This document shows, piece after piece, positions 36,191-44,490 of a stretch of 64,000 nt of DNA. Position numbers and translations under genes: made by a program. The stretch lies in assembly GCA_000719025.1 (NCBI GenBank), contig JODP01000006.1:186001-250000 (forward strand), in the 5' to 3' direction. The notes under the pieces were generated by a model. It made no database searches, was not told the DNA's origin, and saw only the letters and a list, made by a program, of their open reading frames with translations. The stretch is from Kineosporia aurantiaca JCM 3230. GTDB taxonomy: Bacteria; Actinomycetota; Actinomycetes; Actinomycetales; Kineosporiaceae. How positions within the stretch are numbered: position 1 is the first letter of the stretch; each line of letters begins with the position of its first letter.

Positions 36191-37204
36191 GTGTCGTCTA
36201 TGCATGAGGTCGTGCGGGCTCTCGGGGGGCTCGCCGAGCAGGTTGACCGGGCCAGCGAGCGGGCATCGACGGTGACGACACAGCTGGATGAAACCCGTTC
36301 AAGGCTGCAGCAATTAGGGGCGGACGGCGTCGCCGACGAGCTGGCTGAGATGCGTCTGCAGATCTACGACCTGGACGGTCTGCTGGCTCGCGCCGCCCTG
36401 GGCAGCGGCACGGTCAAGCAGCGTGCCGAGAGCATCCAGGCGGGGAATGACTACGGGCTCGGTCCGCGGGGTGTGGTGCGCTACGGTCCACCGCAGACGG
36501 TGCCGGCGGACCTGATCCTGCACCTGGTCGCCGGTCCCTTGCGACGGGAAAAATACTGGCCCTGGCTGATGATTGTGATCCCGCTCGTCCTGCCGATGGG
36601 CTGGCTGGCCGGGTTTCCGAGGCCGGTCATGGGCTTTCTGGGGCTAGGGCTCTTGGGCTTGGCCATGGCCCGGTGGTGGGATGACAACCGGATTCACCAA
36701 GCACGTCTGGTCTGGCGGCTGGGGGCGTGTCCGCAGTGGGATCCGGACGAGATCATCTCCTCGCAGGCGCAGGATCTCGTCCGGCAGGCCCTGGCGGCGG
36801 TGGTCGCCTTCGACGAGGACGCCTGGTACTCGAGCGTGGAGCGGCTGACCAGTAGCGATGAGCAGACGCAGGGCCAGGCCCTGGACTTCGTCCTCGCGAT
36901 CGATGCCATGGTGCTCTACCTGCTGAATGGTCAGCAGTGGCCGGGGCGTGAGGATGCCGGCGCCTGGGCGGCGAACCTGGTGAAGGCACACCCGGGGGCC
37001 GGGGTCGGGGTCGTCGCGATGACCAAGGTGCTGGTGACGTTGTTCGAGCGGCGCCCCAGCCGGGATCTTCCTGGGGAACTGACCATGCTGGTGCCGGCGC
37101 TGAACCTGGGCGGATGGCTGTTGGGTGAGGCGGTCATGCCGCCGGGGCTGACGTGGCGTGCACTGCTGGCGCAGGTTGAACTGGGGGTGGGTAGCAGAGT
37201 GTGA
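36191..37204 (+). CDS. Coiled-coil membrane protein, 337 aa
   Basis: GTG 36191 is preceded by GGGGAGCAG. The frame is open further left but less protein-like. Residues 5-75 form a helical coiled-coil (LGGLAEQVDRASERASTVTT, LAEMRLQIYDLDGLLARAAL). A linker with GPRGVVRYGPPQTVPADL follows, then two membrane helices at about 122-140 and 143-160. The 175-residue C-terminal helical domain is cytoplasmic (WDPDEIISSQAQDLVRQALA). No signal peptide. The layout suggests a membrane-attached scaffold, but no family is recognised. Confidence 0.62.
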   Translation: MSSMHEVVRALGGLAEQVDRASERASTVTTQLDETRSRLQQLGADGVADELAEMRLQIYDLDGLLARAALGSGTVKQRAESIQAGNDYGLGPRGVVRYGPPQTVPADLILHLVAGPLRREKYWPWLMIVIPLVLPMGWLAGFPRPVMGFLGLGLLGLAMARWWDDNRIHQARLVWRLGACPQWDPDEIISSQAQDLVRQALAAVVAFDEDAWYSSVERLTSSDEQTQGQALDFVLAIDAMVLYLLNGQQWPGREDAGAWAANLVKAHPGAGVGVVAMTKVLVTLFERRPSRDLPGELTMLVPALNLGGWLLGEAVMPPGLTWRALLAQVELGVGSRV

Positions 37205-37256
37205 GGAAGCGACTTCTGGGCGTCATGGGTCACAAGTTGTCCTTTGGCGGACGTGA

Positions 37257-37541
37257 CCTGGTTCACCGATCTACTCTCTGCTCATACCCGACCACGCAGT
37301 CGCCGAGCCGGCAGCAGCGTCAGCGACCACAGCTGCTCCCGAGGAGATCTCCCGGGAGCAGACGTACTTCGACCGCGCATGGGAAGCGCGCGAGCGCAGC
37401 CGGCAGTCGCTCGACGCAGCCGCCGCGGCCGGTATTGGCGGTAAGTCGTCGGTGGCCGTCGCCAAAGCAGCCAAGGCGCACCAGGACGATCTCGGTAGTC
37501 CTGACGAGGCCGTCGCCATGGGCGAGCATCAGAATGAAACC
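37257..37541 (+). pseudogene. HelD-like N-terminal remnant
   Basis: In the frame of the following gene, but upstream of any start codon, the sequence reads EEISREQTYFDRAWEARERS, then LDAAAAAGIGGKS and LGSPDEAVAMG. This resembles the N-terminal coiled coil of actinobacterial HelD RNA-polymerase recycling ATPases, where a GRID-type motif and a core ATPase should follow. They do not: similarity ends near 37540. A stop precedes it (37254-37256) and no start codon is found, so it looks like a gene remnant joined to another coding sequence. Identification is from memory of the family. Confidence 0.45.
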
Positions 37542-38066
37542 TTTACGACCATAAGGGGAATCGGCTTCACCTACCACGTGCAGGACGAATTCTTGGTGCT
37601 GACGAGGATCGACGGCGGGCAGCCACCGGCCGTGCACCGGTCATCGATCCGGGACGCAGTTGAGGGCTGGCCGGTCTCGCGCCCCAGTCACTTCAGGCCG
37701 CGGGTGGGGAATCGGCGCACATATATCTGGGCGCTGCTTGCCGATGAGCGGATCATGGTCGCCGAGGGGGATTACGAACGTTCGGAAAGGACCCGGGCAC
37801 GGAAGCAAGCACTCGAGGTCTCGCGGGCGATGCGGTGGCACTACCATCCATACCGCACGCCGAGTGCGCGAGCGGAGGCTCTCTCGCCTCTTCTGCAGGT
37901 CGATGTTGAGCCGCTCCGGGCCTGGATTGTGCAGGCGGACGAGTCGGATGGCCCGGAGCCGACCCGGCCGACCCGGGACCAGAGCCTGAGAGACATCCAC
38001 CTGGTCTGGGGACTGGGACTGGATCCGGACGAAGATGCTTACATCTTCGATGTCGGCCAAAGTTGA
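37452..38066 (+). CDS. Hypothetical protein, possibly chimeric, 204 aa
   Basis: From the in-frame GTG at 37452 the protein continues out of the HelD-like remnant into an unrelated part. This begins near ETFTTIRGIGFTYHVQDEF, with VGNRRTYIWALLADERIMVA and a charged helical segment (YERSERTRARKQALEVSRAM). A later start at ATG 37518 is possible. No known domain or membrane segment. It may be a functional protein built on an old HelD fragment or simply decayed DNA. Confidence 0.4.
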   Translation: MAVAKAAKAHQDDLGSPDEAVAMGEHQNETFTTIRGIGFTYHVQDEFLVLTRIDGGQPPAVHRSSIRDAVEGWPVSRPSHFRPRVGNRRTYIWALLADERIMVAEGDYERSERTRARKQALEVSRAMRWHYHPYRTPSARAEALSPLLQVDVEPLRAWIVQADESDGPEPTRPTRDQSLRDIHLVWGLGLDPDEDAYIFDVGQS

Positions 38067-38115
38067 TGCCGCTCCTTGGCATGTTCAGCCGTCCGCGACC
38101 AGAAGACGGTGGTGT

Positions 38116-38526
38116 TCAATCCTGGCCCGGGCAGGCCACCGGTAGCCCCCACGACCGAGCACTGGCCAGAAGTCGCTGATCGTAGGTCACGAAGGCAGTG
38201 AGCGGGGAACCAGATGCGTTGACCAAAACCTGGGCCGTAGCCAAATGGATGGCATCGAGGCTGCGCAGCATAGGGTCGGCGAAAGCTCCTGCTGCTGCTC
38301 GGACGGTGGCATCGATCTCGAGGCGGAAAATCCGGCCCAGGGCGGCCGGAACTCCGATGAGTGCCTGCGGAGCTGATCGCCGCAGTGCTCTGGGTACTTC
38401 TACCTCGACCAGGGCGGAGGAGACGAGCGGAACGGTGTCATGATCGTTGAGCCAGGTGATCAGGTCCTTGGTGTGCGGTTCATGGCGCACCATCTTGACT
38501 ACGGCAGCAGAGTCCAGGTAGATCAC
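38116..38526 (-). CDS. PIN-domain toxin of second toxin-antitoxin pair
   Basis: The 136-residue PIN protein starts MIYLDSAAVVKMVRHEPHTK. Candidate acidic active-site residues are Asp5, Glu41/Glu43 (ALVEVEVPRAL), Asp91 (SLDAIHLATA) and Asp116 (TYDQRLLASA), as in VapC-type RNases. Its ATG overlaps the stop of the antitoxin gene upstream. It is unlike the PIN protein at 27025-27396 and so independently acquired rather than duplicated. Confidence 0.83.
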   Translation of the reverse strand: MIYLDSAAVVKMVRHEPHTKDLITWLNDHDTVPLVSSALVEVEVPRALRRSAPQALIGVPAALGRIFRLEIDATVRAAAGAFADPMLRSLDAIHLATAQVLVNASGSPLTAFVTYDQRLLASARSWGLPVACPGQD

Positions 38527-38801
38527 CAGCGTTCCTCATCCCGCAGGGTCTGAAGGGTGCTGGCCACGTCGATTTCCTCGTCCCCCCAGGACGGGGGTAG
38601 CGGGATCGGGCCGCTACTGATCGGAGCGACGGCTTTGCCGGAAGCAACGAGGCGGCTCAGAGCAGACTGCTGGTCTGTGACGGGTACAAGCCGGGCGATC
38701 GGCCGCCCGCGATCGGTGATCTCCAGGGTTTCGCCTCCGCTGACCCGGGCCAGTACCTGACTGGTGTTCTGGTTGAGCTCGCGGATTCCGATCCTCTGCA
38801 T
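38523..38801 (-). CDS. Phd/YefM-type antitoxin of second pair
   Basis: From ATG 38801 the 92-residue product starts MQRIGIRELNQNTSQVLARV with GGETLEITDRGRPIARLVPV, the Phd fold. An acidic C-terminal tail (WGDEEIDVASTLQTLRDEER) should cover the toxin. The frame is open for another 260 bases upstream, but this start fits the family and lies next to a palindrome (38812-38830). It is coupled to the PIN gene. Confidence 0.83.
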   Translation of the reverse strand: MQRIGIRELNQNTSQVLARVSGGETLEITDRGRPIARLVPVTDQQSALSRLVASGKAVAPISSGPIPLPPSWGDEEIDVASTLQTLRDEERW

Positions 38802-38811
38802 GATCCCGATG

Positions 38812-38830
38812 GTAGGACAAAAAGTTCTAC
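38812..38830. promoter_or_regulatory. Antitoxin operator palindrome
   Basis: GTAGGAC-N5-GTTCTAC is complementary at 6 of 7 positions and lies 10 bases upstream of the antitoxin ATG, in an A-rich patch. Phd/YefM antitoxins repress their own operons through such sites. Confidence 0.5.
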
Positions 38831-38920
38831 AAGGCTGGGTTGTTGTCGCCCGATCGGTCGCTGTACTCATCACTTGCCACACGATAGCCCCCTGAACTGC
38901 AAATTTGTGATAAATCCAAT

Positions 38921-39052
38921 CTATAGGTGCGGTGGGCGTACCAATGTGGTGATCTCGACGGCCCGAGCGAACCCGTCTTCCAAGGAGCGGTGAATGGCGT
39001 GCGGATCCAGTAGGTCCTGGCCCTGGCTGGCCAAGGCTCGGGCGGCTTTCAC
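38921..39052 (-). pseudogene. Short coding remnant, 43 codons
   Basis: From GTG 39052 the frame reads VKAARALASQGQDLLDPHAI and ends VEITTLVRPPHL, with good protein-like composition. The same frame continues upstream past an in-frame TAA (39065-39067) with AKAIKSPA. It therefore looks like the C-terminal end of an older gene with a stop mutation. No family recognised. It lies immediately upstream of the second toxin-antitoxin operon. Confidence 0.35.
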
Positions 39053-39139
39053 AAGCCGGGACCATTACGCCGGCGACTTGATCGCCTTGGCCGGGCGGCG
39101 TCCGTGCTTTAACAGCCCGGATTCAGGAGCGGGCGCCCC

Positions 39140-39466
39140 GTGGTCGAAGCACCGTCCTTGATCTCGGTCTCGATCCGCCGGGCCTCGTCGCTGCTATGCA
39201 TGAAGACGCCAGGGGCGAGCTCTGGGTACCAGTACGCCAACCTCGAACACCACTGTTCGCAGGCCAAGTACTGCTGGTTCGGCCATCGCACGCTGGCGGT
39301 CATGGACCGCGAGGATTTCGCGGTCTGGCTGCGCAGCGGGGGTGACCTGATCGTGGACGACCTGACCTGGACGACGCAGGGACGTACGGCCCGGGTGGCG
39401 ATCGACGGGCACCGCACGTGCGACCTGGACGATCCCACGCTGGCTGGGCTGATTCACCGCGCCTGA
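39140..39466 (+). CDS. Small hypothetical protein A, copy 3, with replaced N-terminus
   Basis: From about 39275 the frame matches protein A (FGHRTLAVMDREDFAVWL, GGDLIVDDLTWTTQGRTARV). The first 45 residues (from GTG 39140) bear no similarity to copy 1. The 5' end was evidently lost and joined to other sequence. With no clear ribosome site, expression is doubtful. Hairpin copy 3 follows 45 bases after the stop. Confidence 0.45.
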   Translation: MVEAPSLISVSIRRASSLLCMKTPGASSGYQYANLEHHCSQAKYCWFGHRTLAVMDREDFAVWLRSGGDLIVDDLTWTTQGRTARVAIDGHRTCDLDDPTLAGLIHRA

Positions 39467-39511
39467 CGGCGGTAGTCGGCCGCAAGCGTCCTCAATTCAC
39501 ATCACAGACCG

Positions 39512-39548
39512 CCCGCGCGTGCCCAGCACGGGGGAGGGCACGCGCGGG
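39512..39548 (+). promoter_or_regulatory. Conserved 13-bp-stem hairpin, copy 3
   Basis: Arms at 39512-39524 and 39536-39548 are identical to copies 1 and 2; the loop is 11 bases and again ends CACGGGGGA. It stands 20 bases before the start of decayed protein B copy 3. Confidence 0.65.
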
Positions 39549-39568
39549 CTGCGAAAGGGGAATGCCCC

Positions 39569-39888
39569 ATGCGGGAGATCCAGCATCGGTCCGATCACTA
39601 GTGGACGACGTCCACGGTCGTCGACGCCGAGGCCATCGACCACGAAAGTCCCATCGCCCGAATCGCTCTCGACAACGATACGTTGCTGATCCGCGTCGCC
39701 CAGCGGGTGGACTTCAACCTGTTGGTCACCCCGGTCGAGGTGCTGCCTTATCCACCGCGCATCACGTTGGGGAATACGAGCTGAATGACGGTCATGCTCG
39801 GAAGATCTCACGGTACCTCGGTGAGGCGGCCGATTTTCTGCAGTCTTTGGGGTGGGTGCGGCGTCCTCGGTTGTTGCCCCGGCTTTGA
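39569..39888 (+). pseudogene. Protein B, copy 3, with stop and frameshift
   Basis: ATG 39569 begins MREIQHRSDH, then an in-frame TAG at 39599-39601 replaces a codon that is open in copies 1 and 2. Further on, one G is missing from the GGGGG run of the LPYPPRITLG region (about 39769-39772), shifting the frame. The end QSLGWVRRPRLLPRL is still recognisable in the shifted frame up to 39888. The gene is thus inactive, although the rest is highly similar to the intact copies. Confidence 0.75.
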
Positions 39889-39916
39889 GATGGCAGGAGA
39901 ACTCAACTCCGGCCGA

Positions 39917-40144
39917 TCAGACGGGCGGACCAGAGCGGAGCACCTGGGCGAGTAGGGCATGCACCTGGGCCTGGGCCAGCATGAACTGCTGGCGAGGCGA
40001 CGGATCGGTGGAGGGGGCCGGTGCGGCAGTCATCAGACCTGGAATTGCTCGAGGCCGATCAATCGCCCCGGCTGCCCGCAGCAGTCGTTCGGCCTCGTCG
40101 ACGTGATCGGTCCAGCGTGTGAGGGCGTCGCCTGTGCTCGTCAT
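39917..40144 (-). CDS. Small hypothetical protein, 75 aa
   Basis: An ATG at 40144 opens a helical protein: MTSTGDALTRWTDHVDEAER, LLRAAGAIDRPRAIPGLM, and an end with RQQFMLAQAQVHALLAQVLR. The amphipathic helices look like a real small protein, and the composition is unlike a shadow frame. It diverges from the small gene at 40233. No family recognised. Confidence 0.5.
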   Translation of the reverse strand: MTSTGDALTRWTDHVDEAERLLRAAGAIDRPRAIPGLMTAAPAPSTDPSPRQQFMLAQAQVHALLAQVLRSGPPV

Positions 40145-40232
40145 GACGACATCGTGCTTGACACTAATCGGTGTCGTCCAGCTCTCGGGGGCGCACGCTC
40201 ACTGCTTCTGTCGGGGACGCGTCGGCAGCTCA

Positions 40233-40382
40233 ATGGCTAAGCTCGCTCCGTCTCACGAAGGTGCCGTAGTCCAGCTGCCCGGGCGGGATCTCAGCGCCGA
40301 GCAACTCGACTATCTGGCCTCGCCCACCGGGCGTCAGATCCTGCGAAGAGCGGCCGAGCAGGCCGGGTTCGACCACAGATGA
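40233..40382 (+). CDS. Small hypothetical protein, 49 aa
   Basis: ATG 40233 opens MAKLAPSHEGAVVQLPGRDL followed by SAEQLDYLASPTGRQILRRA. The frame is open upstream, but that part is Cys/His-rich and improbable. The composition is that of a short helical protein. A weak 7-bp hairpin (ATCGGTG/CACCGAT, 40384-40403) just after the stop may end its transcript. Function unknown. Confidence 0.4.
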   Translation: MAKLAPSHEGAVVQLPGRDLSAEQLDYLASPTGRQILRRAAEQAGFDHR

Positions 40383-40579
40383 CATCGGTGCATCACCACC
40401 GATCGCCGCAGGTCCCCCTCAGCACCACCACCCGGCGGCTCCCCCGCGGGAGAATGTCGGGTAATTCCGGCATTCCTAACGTCCCGGTGCTGTCTTCTCA
40501 TTACAGTCGTTGGTGACGCATAGTCCGATTGCGGTAGCGAGGGGCAACCGCTGATCGTGAGAGTGGTGAACATTCTGTT

Positions 40580-42184
40580 GTGATGGGGGCGGTGGGGCCC
40601 CTTGCCGAGGGGGCGGGGGCAGACCCCTGGCACGTCCGGGTTCGTACCGAGGCTGCCGGGGTGCGCGGAGCGGGCATCGTGCTGGACGCGCAGCGGGTGC
40701 TGACCTGCGCGCATGTGGTTCCGGAGCCGGATCACCCGGGCGCTGTCGAGCCCGGAGGCTGGTCGGTGCTGGTGGACGTCGTGGGGGCCACCGGAGTGCA
40801 GCAGCGGCGGGCCCGGGTGAGCGGTGACGGCTGGGTGCCGCGCAGGGCGAATGCCGATCACGTGGACGGCGGCGATCTGGCCGTGCTGGAGCTGGAGGAG
40901 GCGCTGGACGCGGCGGTCGTCCCGGCCTTGCATCAGCTGGCCCTGCGGCGGGGAAAGCGCTTGTGGACCTGTGGATTCCCGCACGACGGAGCACCACCGC
41001 TGTGGGCCCAGACCGTGGTGCTGGGCCGCTCCGGTGAGCTGGTGCAGGTCGATGCGGCCGATCGGCCCGGCATCAGTATCGGACCCGGTTTCAGCGGAGC
41101 CGGCATGGTCGACGACCAGGGGCGGGTCGTGGGCATGGTGATGTCCCGGCTGGCCGGCAGCAGCTCCGGGGTCGCCTGGATGATGCCGGTGGACACCATC
41201 GTCCGCTACCTGCCGCACCTGGAGGCCGGGGGGATCCCGGCCCTGACCCCGGACCTGCAGGGTCTGCACGATCTGCACGGTCATGGCGAGGCCGGCCCGG
41301 GCATCGAGGCCGAGGTGCGGCGGATTGTCGACCTGCTCAGCCCGGGCCGCAGCACCCTGATCGTCGTCTCCGGTGAGCCGGGTGTCCGCCGCACGGTGAT
41401 CCGTCGTCTCGTGAGCACCCTGCCCGAGCCGGTCGACCTGGCCATGGATGCCTACGGTCTGAGCACGCCGCAGATCGCGGCCCGGATCGCCGAGCGCCTC
41501 GGGGACGGGGACGGCCGCCAGCTGGTGAAGGAGGTGGCCGCGTCCGGGCTCGGGGTGAGCGTGGTCGTCGACGACGTGGACGCCGCCGCCGACACGAACG
41601 GCCTGATCGAGGACCTGCTGGTGCCCCTGAGCGAGCTGCCCAGCGGCTTCGGCCAGGTGATCCTGGGGGTTCGCCGGGATCCGGGGATCACCAGCCGCAA
41701 CAGTGTCTCGGTCCGGCTGCCGGACCAGGGCCCCTCCGGCACGGTGGAGGAACGCCTGGACGAGCTGGACCGGCAGATCTCGCAGCTGCGGACCGCGGAA
41801 CAACAGGCGGCGAGGATCCGCGGGGAGTTCGCCGGGATCCCCCGGCGCCCCCGCCGGGCCGATGAGTTGCGGATGTTCGTGCTCGCCCTGCGCCAGCGTG
41901 CGGTGTCACCGCAGGACCTGTCCCGGGCCACGGCTGCGGCCGGGCGGGCTCTGCGCCGGGCTCAGGCGCGGATCGCGGCCGGGACCGAGCGGCAGGAACT
42001 GGCCGGGCTGCTGGCGGCCTATCAGGCCAAGGCGGTGGCCGCGGGCCTGGCCGAGAGTCAGTCGTTGGGAGATGTTTTCGAGCGGGCGCAATCAGCCCTG
42101 GACGGTGACCCGTGTGATCTGGAGCAGTGCCGGGTGGCTGTGCGGGAGTACCAGGACGTCCTCTGGAAGCGGGGTAGCACGTGA
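40580..42184 (+). CDS. Trypsin-like protease with C-terminal STAND/AAA-like domain
   Basis: The 534-residue product starts GTG-ATG (40580/40583). Residues 15-210 are a trypsin/HtrA-type domain with a complete triad: His45 in LTCAHVV, Asp99 in GGDLAVLEL and Ser172 in GPGFSGAGM. A P-loop-like domain follows, with SGEPGVRRT (the Walker A Lys is replaced by Arg271) and a Walker B-like strand VSVVVDDVD (Asp331/332). A helical C-terminus ends the protein. There is no signal peptide, so it acts in the cytoplasm. Such protease-NTPase proteins belong to actinobacterial conflict/stress cassettes. It overlaps the kinase gene and heads a six-gene operon. Confidence 0.75.
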   Translation: MMGAVGPLAEGAGADPWHVRVRTEAAGVRGAGIVLDAQRVLTCAHVVPEPDHPGAVEPGGWSVLVDVVGATGVQQRRARVSGDGWVPRRANADHVDGGDLAVLELEEALDAAVVPALHQLALRRGKRLWTCGFPHDGAPPLWAQTVVLGRSGELVQVDAADRPGISIGPGFSGAGMVDDQGRVVGMVMSRLAGSSSGVAWMMPVDTIVRYLPHLEAGGIPALTPDLQGLHDLHGHGEAGPGIEAEVRRIVDLLSPGRSTLIVVSGEPGVRRTVIRRLVSTLPEPVDLAMDAYGLSTPQIAARIAERLGDGDGRQLVKEVAASGLGVSVVVDDVDAAADTNGLIEDLLVPLSELPSGFGQVILGVRRDPGITSRNSVSVRLPDQGPSGTVEERLDELDRQISQLRTAEQQAARIRGEFAGIPRRPRRADELRMFVLALRQRAVSPQDLSRATAAAGRALRRAQARIAAGTERQELAGLLAAYQAKAVAAGLAESQSLGDVFERAQSALDGDPCDLEQCRVAVREYQDVLWKRGST

Positions 42185-44472
42185 AAGCTGTGGCCTGCCC
42201 CAAGCTGGACTGCACGGGAACCCTGGACGAGGAAGGATATTGCGACGTCTGCGGCGAGTGGGCGCCGCTGAGCCCACCAGAACCCTTCACCTCCAGCAGC
42301 GCGCCGTTCAGCAGCAGCCCCCTGTCGGGCGCGGCCACGGGGATCAGCGGCAGCGATGCGATCCAGTTGCCACCGCTACCGGAGGACGACCCGGACGCCC
42401 TGGTCCTGCCCGCGGACCGGCGCATGATCCCCGAGAGCCAGCGCTACTGCGGCAATTGCGGACACGAGGTCGGGCGCAGCCGTCCCGGCCGGCCCGGGCG
42501 GGTCCAGGGGTTCTGTATGCACTGCCGCGTCGCCTTCAGCTTCGAGCCGACCCTGAAGGACGGGGCCTCGCTGGGCCGCTACCAGATCGTCGGTCCCCTG
42601 GCCCACGGCGGCGTCGGCTGGGTCTACCTGGCCAAGGACACCAGCCTGGACGATCGCCGGGTGGTCCTGAAAGGCCTGATCGACACCGGCAACGCGCAGG
42701 CGCTGGAGGCCAGCGTCGCCGAGCGCCGGTACCTGACCATGCTCGATCACCCGAACATCGTGCGGATCCTGGACTTCGTCACCGAGGTCGACCCGAAGAC
42801 CGAGCGGCTGGCCGGGTACATCGTCATGGAGTTCGCCGGGGGCTGGACCCTGGAGCGGATCAAGCGGGAGGCGGTCGAGGGCCGCCATCCGCTGCCGGTG
42901 GAGAGCATCATCGGCTACGGCCTGTACCTGCTGCGGGCCCTGGGCTACCTGCACGAGCGGGGGTTGCTGTTCTGCGACCTCAAGCCCGACAACGTGATTC
43001 ACGGCAGTCAGGTGCGGCTGATCGACCTGGGGGCGATGCGGGCGATCACCGACCGGACCTCGCCCACGTGGGGTGCGCGCGCCTTCCGGGTCAGCGACGA
43101 GGAGATCCGCACCCGGGGCCTGACCGTCCGCTCGGACCTGTACTCGGTCGGCACCACCCTGCAGGCGCTCTACCGCAATAGTCCCGACGAGCGGGCGTCC
43201 CGTTCCACCGCCCAGCCGTTCGCGGAAGGGGTCGCCTCCTTCGAGGCGGTCCTGGCCCGGGCCACCGACCAGACCTGGGGCCGGCGTTTCGAGTCGGCGG
43301 CCGAGATGGCCGAGCAGCTGGGCGGGGTGCTGCGTCAGGTGCGGGCGCTGCGGGGGGAGGCGGTGCGCGCCGAGCCGTCGCGGGTGTTCGCCGCGGCCGG
43401 TGAGCTGTTCGACTCCGGGCTCGGAACGCCGCCGGAGCTGACCCGGTGGACCACGTCGGCGTCCACGTCAGTGTCCATGTCGGCGTCAGCGGCCGGTGGC
43501 GTCGGTGAGGGGGTCATGATGGACGACGGGCGGCCCGATCCCGGGTGGGTGGCGGTCCGTCTGCCCGACCCGCTGATCGACCCCGCCGACGCGGCCGCAC
43601 CCGTCCTGGTGACGGTGAGCGCCACCGATCCGGCCCGGCTGCTGGCGGAACTGGAACGGCTGCCGCACACCGTCGAGACAGCCCTGTGGCGCTGCCGGGT
43701 TCATCTGGCCCGTCATCGTCACGGTGACGCCGGCGCGCTGGCGCAGGCGGAGCAGGCCCTGCAGGAGGCCGCGGACATCGCCGACGACGGCGACAACTGG
43801 CGGATCAACTGGCACGAGGGGTTGCTGCAGCTGATCGACGGCGATCCGGGCCGAGCGCAGGAGCATTTCGAACAGGTGCGCCAGACGCTGCCCGGTGAGA
43901 CGGCACCGATGCTGGCGGTCGCGTTCTGCGCCGAGGTGGGTGGGGGCCACGTGCGGGCCGCGCAGCTGTATCACGCCGTCCTGGTCGCCGACCGCAATCA
44001 GGTCAGCGCGGCCTTCGGCCTGGCCCGCATCCGCCTGGCCGGCGGCGACCGGGACCGGGCGGTGGCGGTGATGGACGAGATCGCGCCCCTGTCGAAGTAT
44101 TTCGACGCGGCGCGGATCGCGGCCGTCCAGATCCGGATCGGGACGTTCGCCGGCACCGGTGGCCCGGGATGGAGCGACCTGGAGGACGCCGGTCAGCGGC
44201 TTGCGCACCTGGGTCTGGGGCCCGAGGACGCGGCCCGGCACCGGCTCACGACGCTGGTGCAGCAAGCCGCCCTCGTGCACGAGGACCAGGCCCCGCTGAC
44301 CGCGGCCGATCCGGACGCCGGCACCGTCCTGGGCAACCCGATGACCGGGCCGGACCTGCGTCGCCGGCTGGAGGCGTCCTTCCGCCGGCTGGCCCGCCAG
44401 GCTCCCGACCGCAACCAGCACGGCGCCCTGACCGATCTGGCCAACGCCGTGCGTCCACCATCATGGATCTAA
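42181..44472 (+). CDS. pknG: PknG-type serine/threonine protein kinase
   Basis: GTG 42181 overlaps the protease stop. The 763-residue layout is that of PknG. An N-terminal Cys pair set (Cys6, 11, 21, 24) precedes a rubredoxin-like zinc site (Cys90, Cys93, Cys112, Cys115). The kinase domain (about 130-390) has Lys164 in VVLKGL, a catalytic loop FCDLKPDN (Asp266) and DLG instead of DFG (Asp282). A C-terminal TPR-like helical domain spans about 470-760. No membrane helix. In mycobacteria PknG phosphorylates GarA to control glutamate metabolism and is stimulated by GlnX/GlnH; homologues of both those partners are encoded just downstream. The extra N-terminal zinc knuckle is unusual. Confidence 0.85.
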   Translation: MKAVACPKLDCTGTLDEEGYCDVCGEWAPLSPPEPFTSSSAPFSSSPLSGAATGISGSDAIQLPPLPEDDPDALVLPADRRMIPESQRYCGNCGHEVGRSRPGRPGRVQGFCMHCRVAFSFEPTLKDGASLGRYQIVGPLAHGGVGWVYLAKDTSLDDRRVVLKGLIDTGNAQALEASVAERRYLTMLDHPNIVRILDFVTEVDPKTERLAGYIVMEFAGGWTLERIKREAVEGRHPLPVESIIGYGLYLLRALGYLHERGLLFCDLKPDNVIHGSQVRLIDLGAMRAITDRTSPTWGARAFRVSDEEIRTRGLTVRSDLYSVGTTLQALYRNSPDERASRSTAQPFAEGVASFEAVLARATDQTWGRRFESAAEMAEQLGGVLRQVRALRGEAVRAEPSRVFAAAGELFDSGLGTPPELTRWTTSASTSVSMSASAAGGVGEGVMMDDGRPDPGWVAVRLPDPLIDPADAAAPVLVTVSATDPARLLAELERLPHTVETALWRCRVHLARHRHGDAGALAQAEQALQEAADIADDGDNWRINWHEGLLQLIDGDPGRAQEHFEQVRQTLPGETAPMLAVAFCAEVGGGHVRAAQLYHAVLVADRNQVSAAFGLARIRLAGGDRDRAVAVMDEIAPLSKYFDAARIAAVQIRIGTFAGTGGPGWSDLEDAGQRLAHLGLGPEDAARHRLTTLVQQAALVHEDQAPLTAADPDAGTVLGNPMTGPDLRRRLEASFRRLARQAPDRNQHGALTDLANAVRPPSWI

Positions 44473-44490
44473 GGGAAGAGGCATCGGGGG

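Noticed and set aside
37452..38066. Assigning this gene as a functional HelD
   Set aside because: The ATPase core, GRID-type motif and start codon are missing; only a short N-terminal similarity is visible.
32314..39548. The three conserved hairpins as CRISPR-like or transposon-end repeats
   Set aside because: They are about 2 to 5 kb apart, are not regularly spaced, lack spacers and each stands before the same gene, so a gene-linked leader element fits better.
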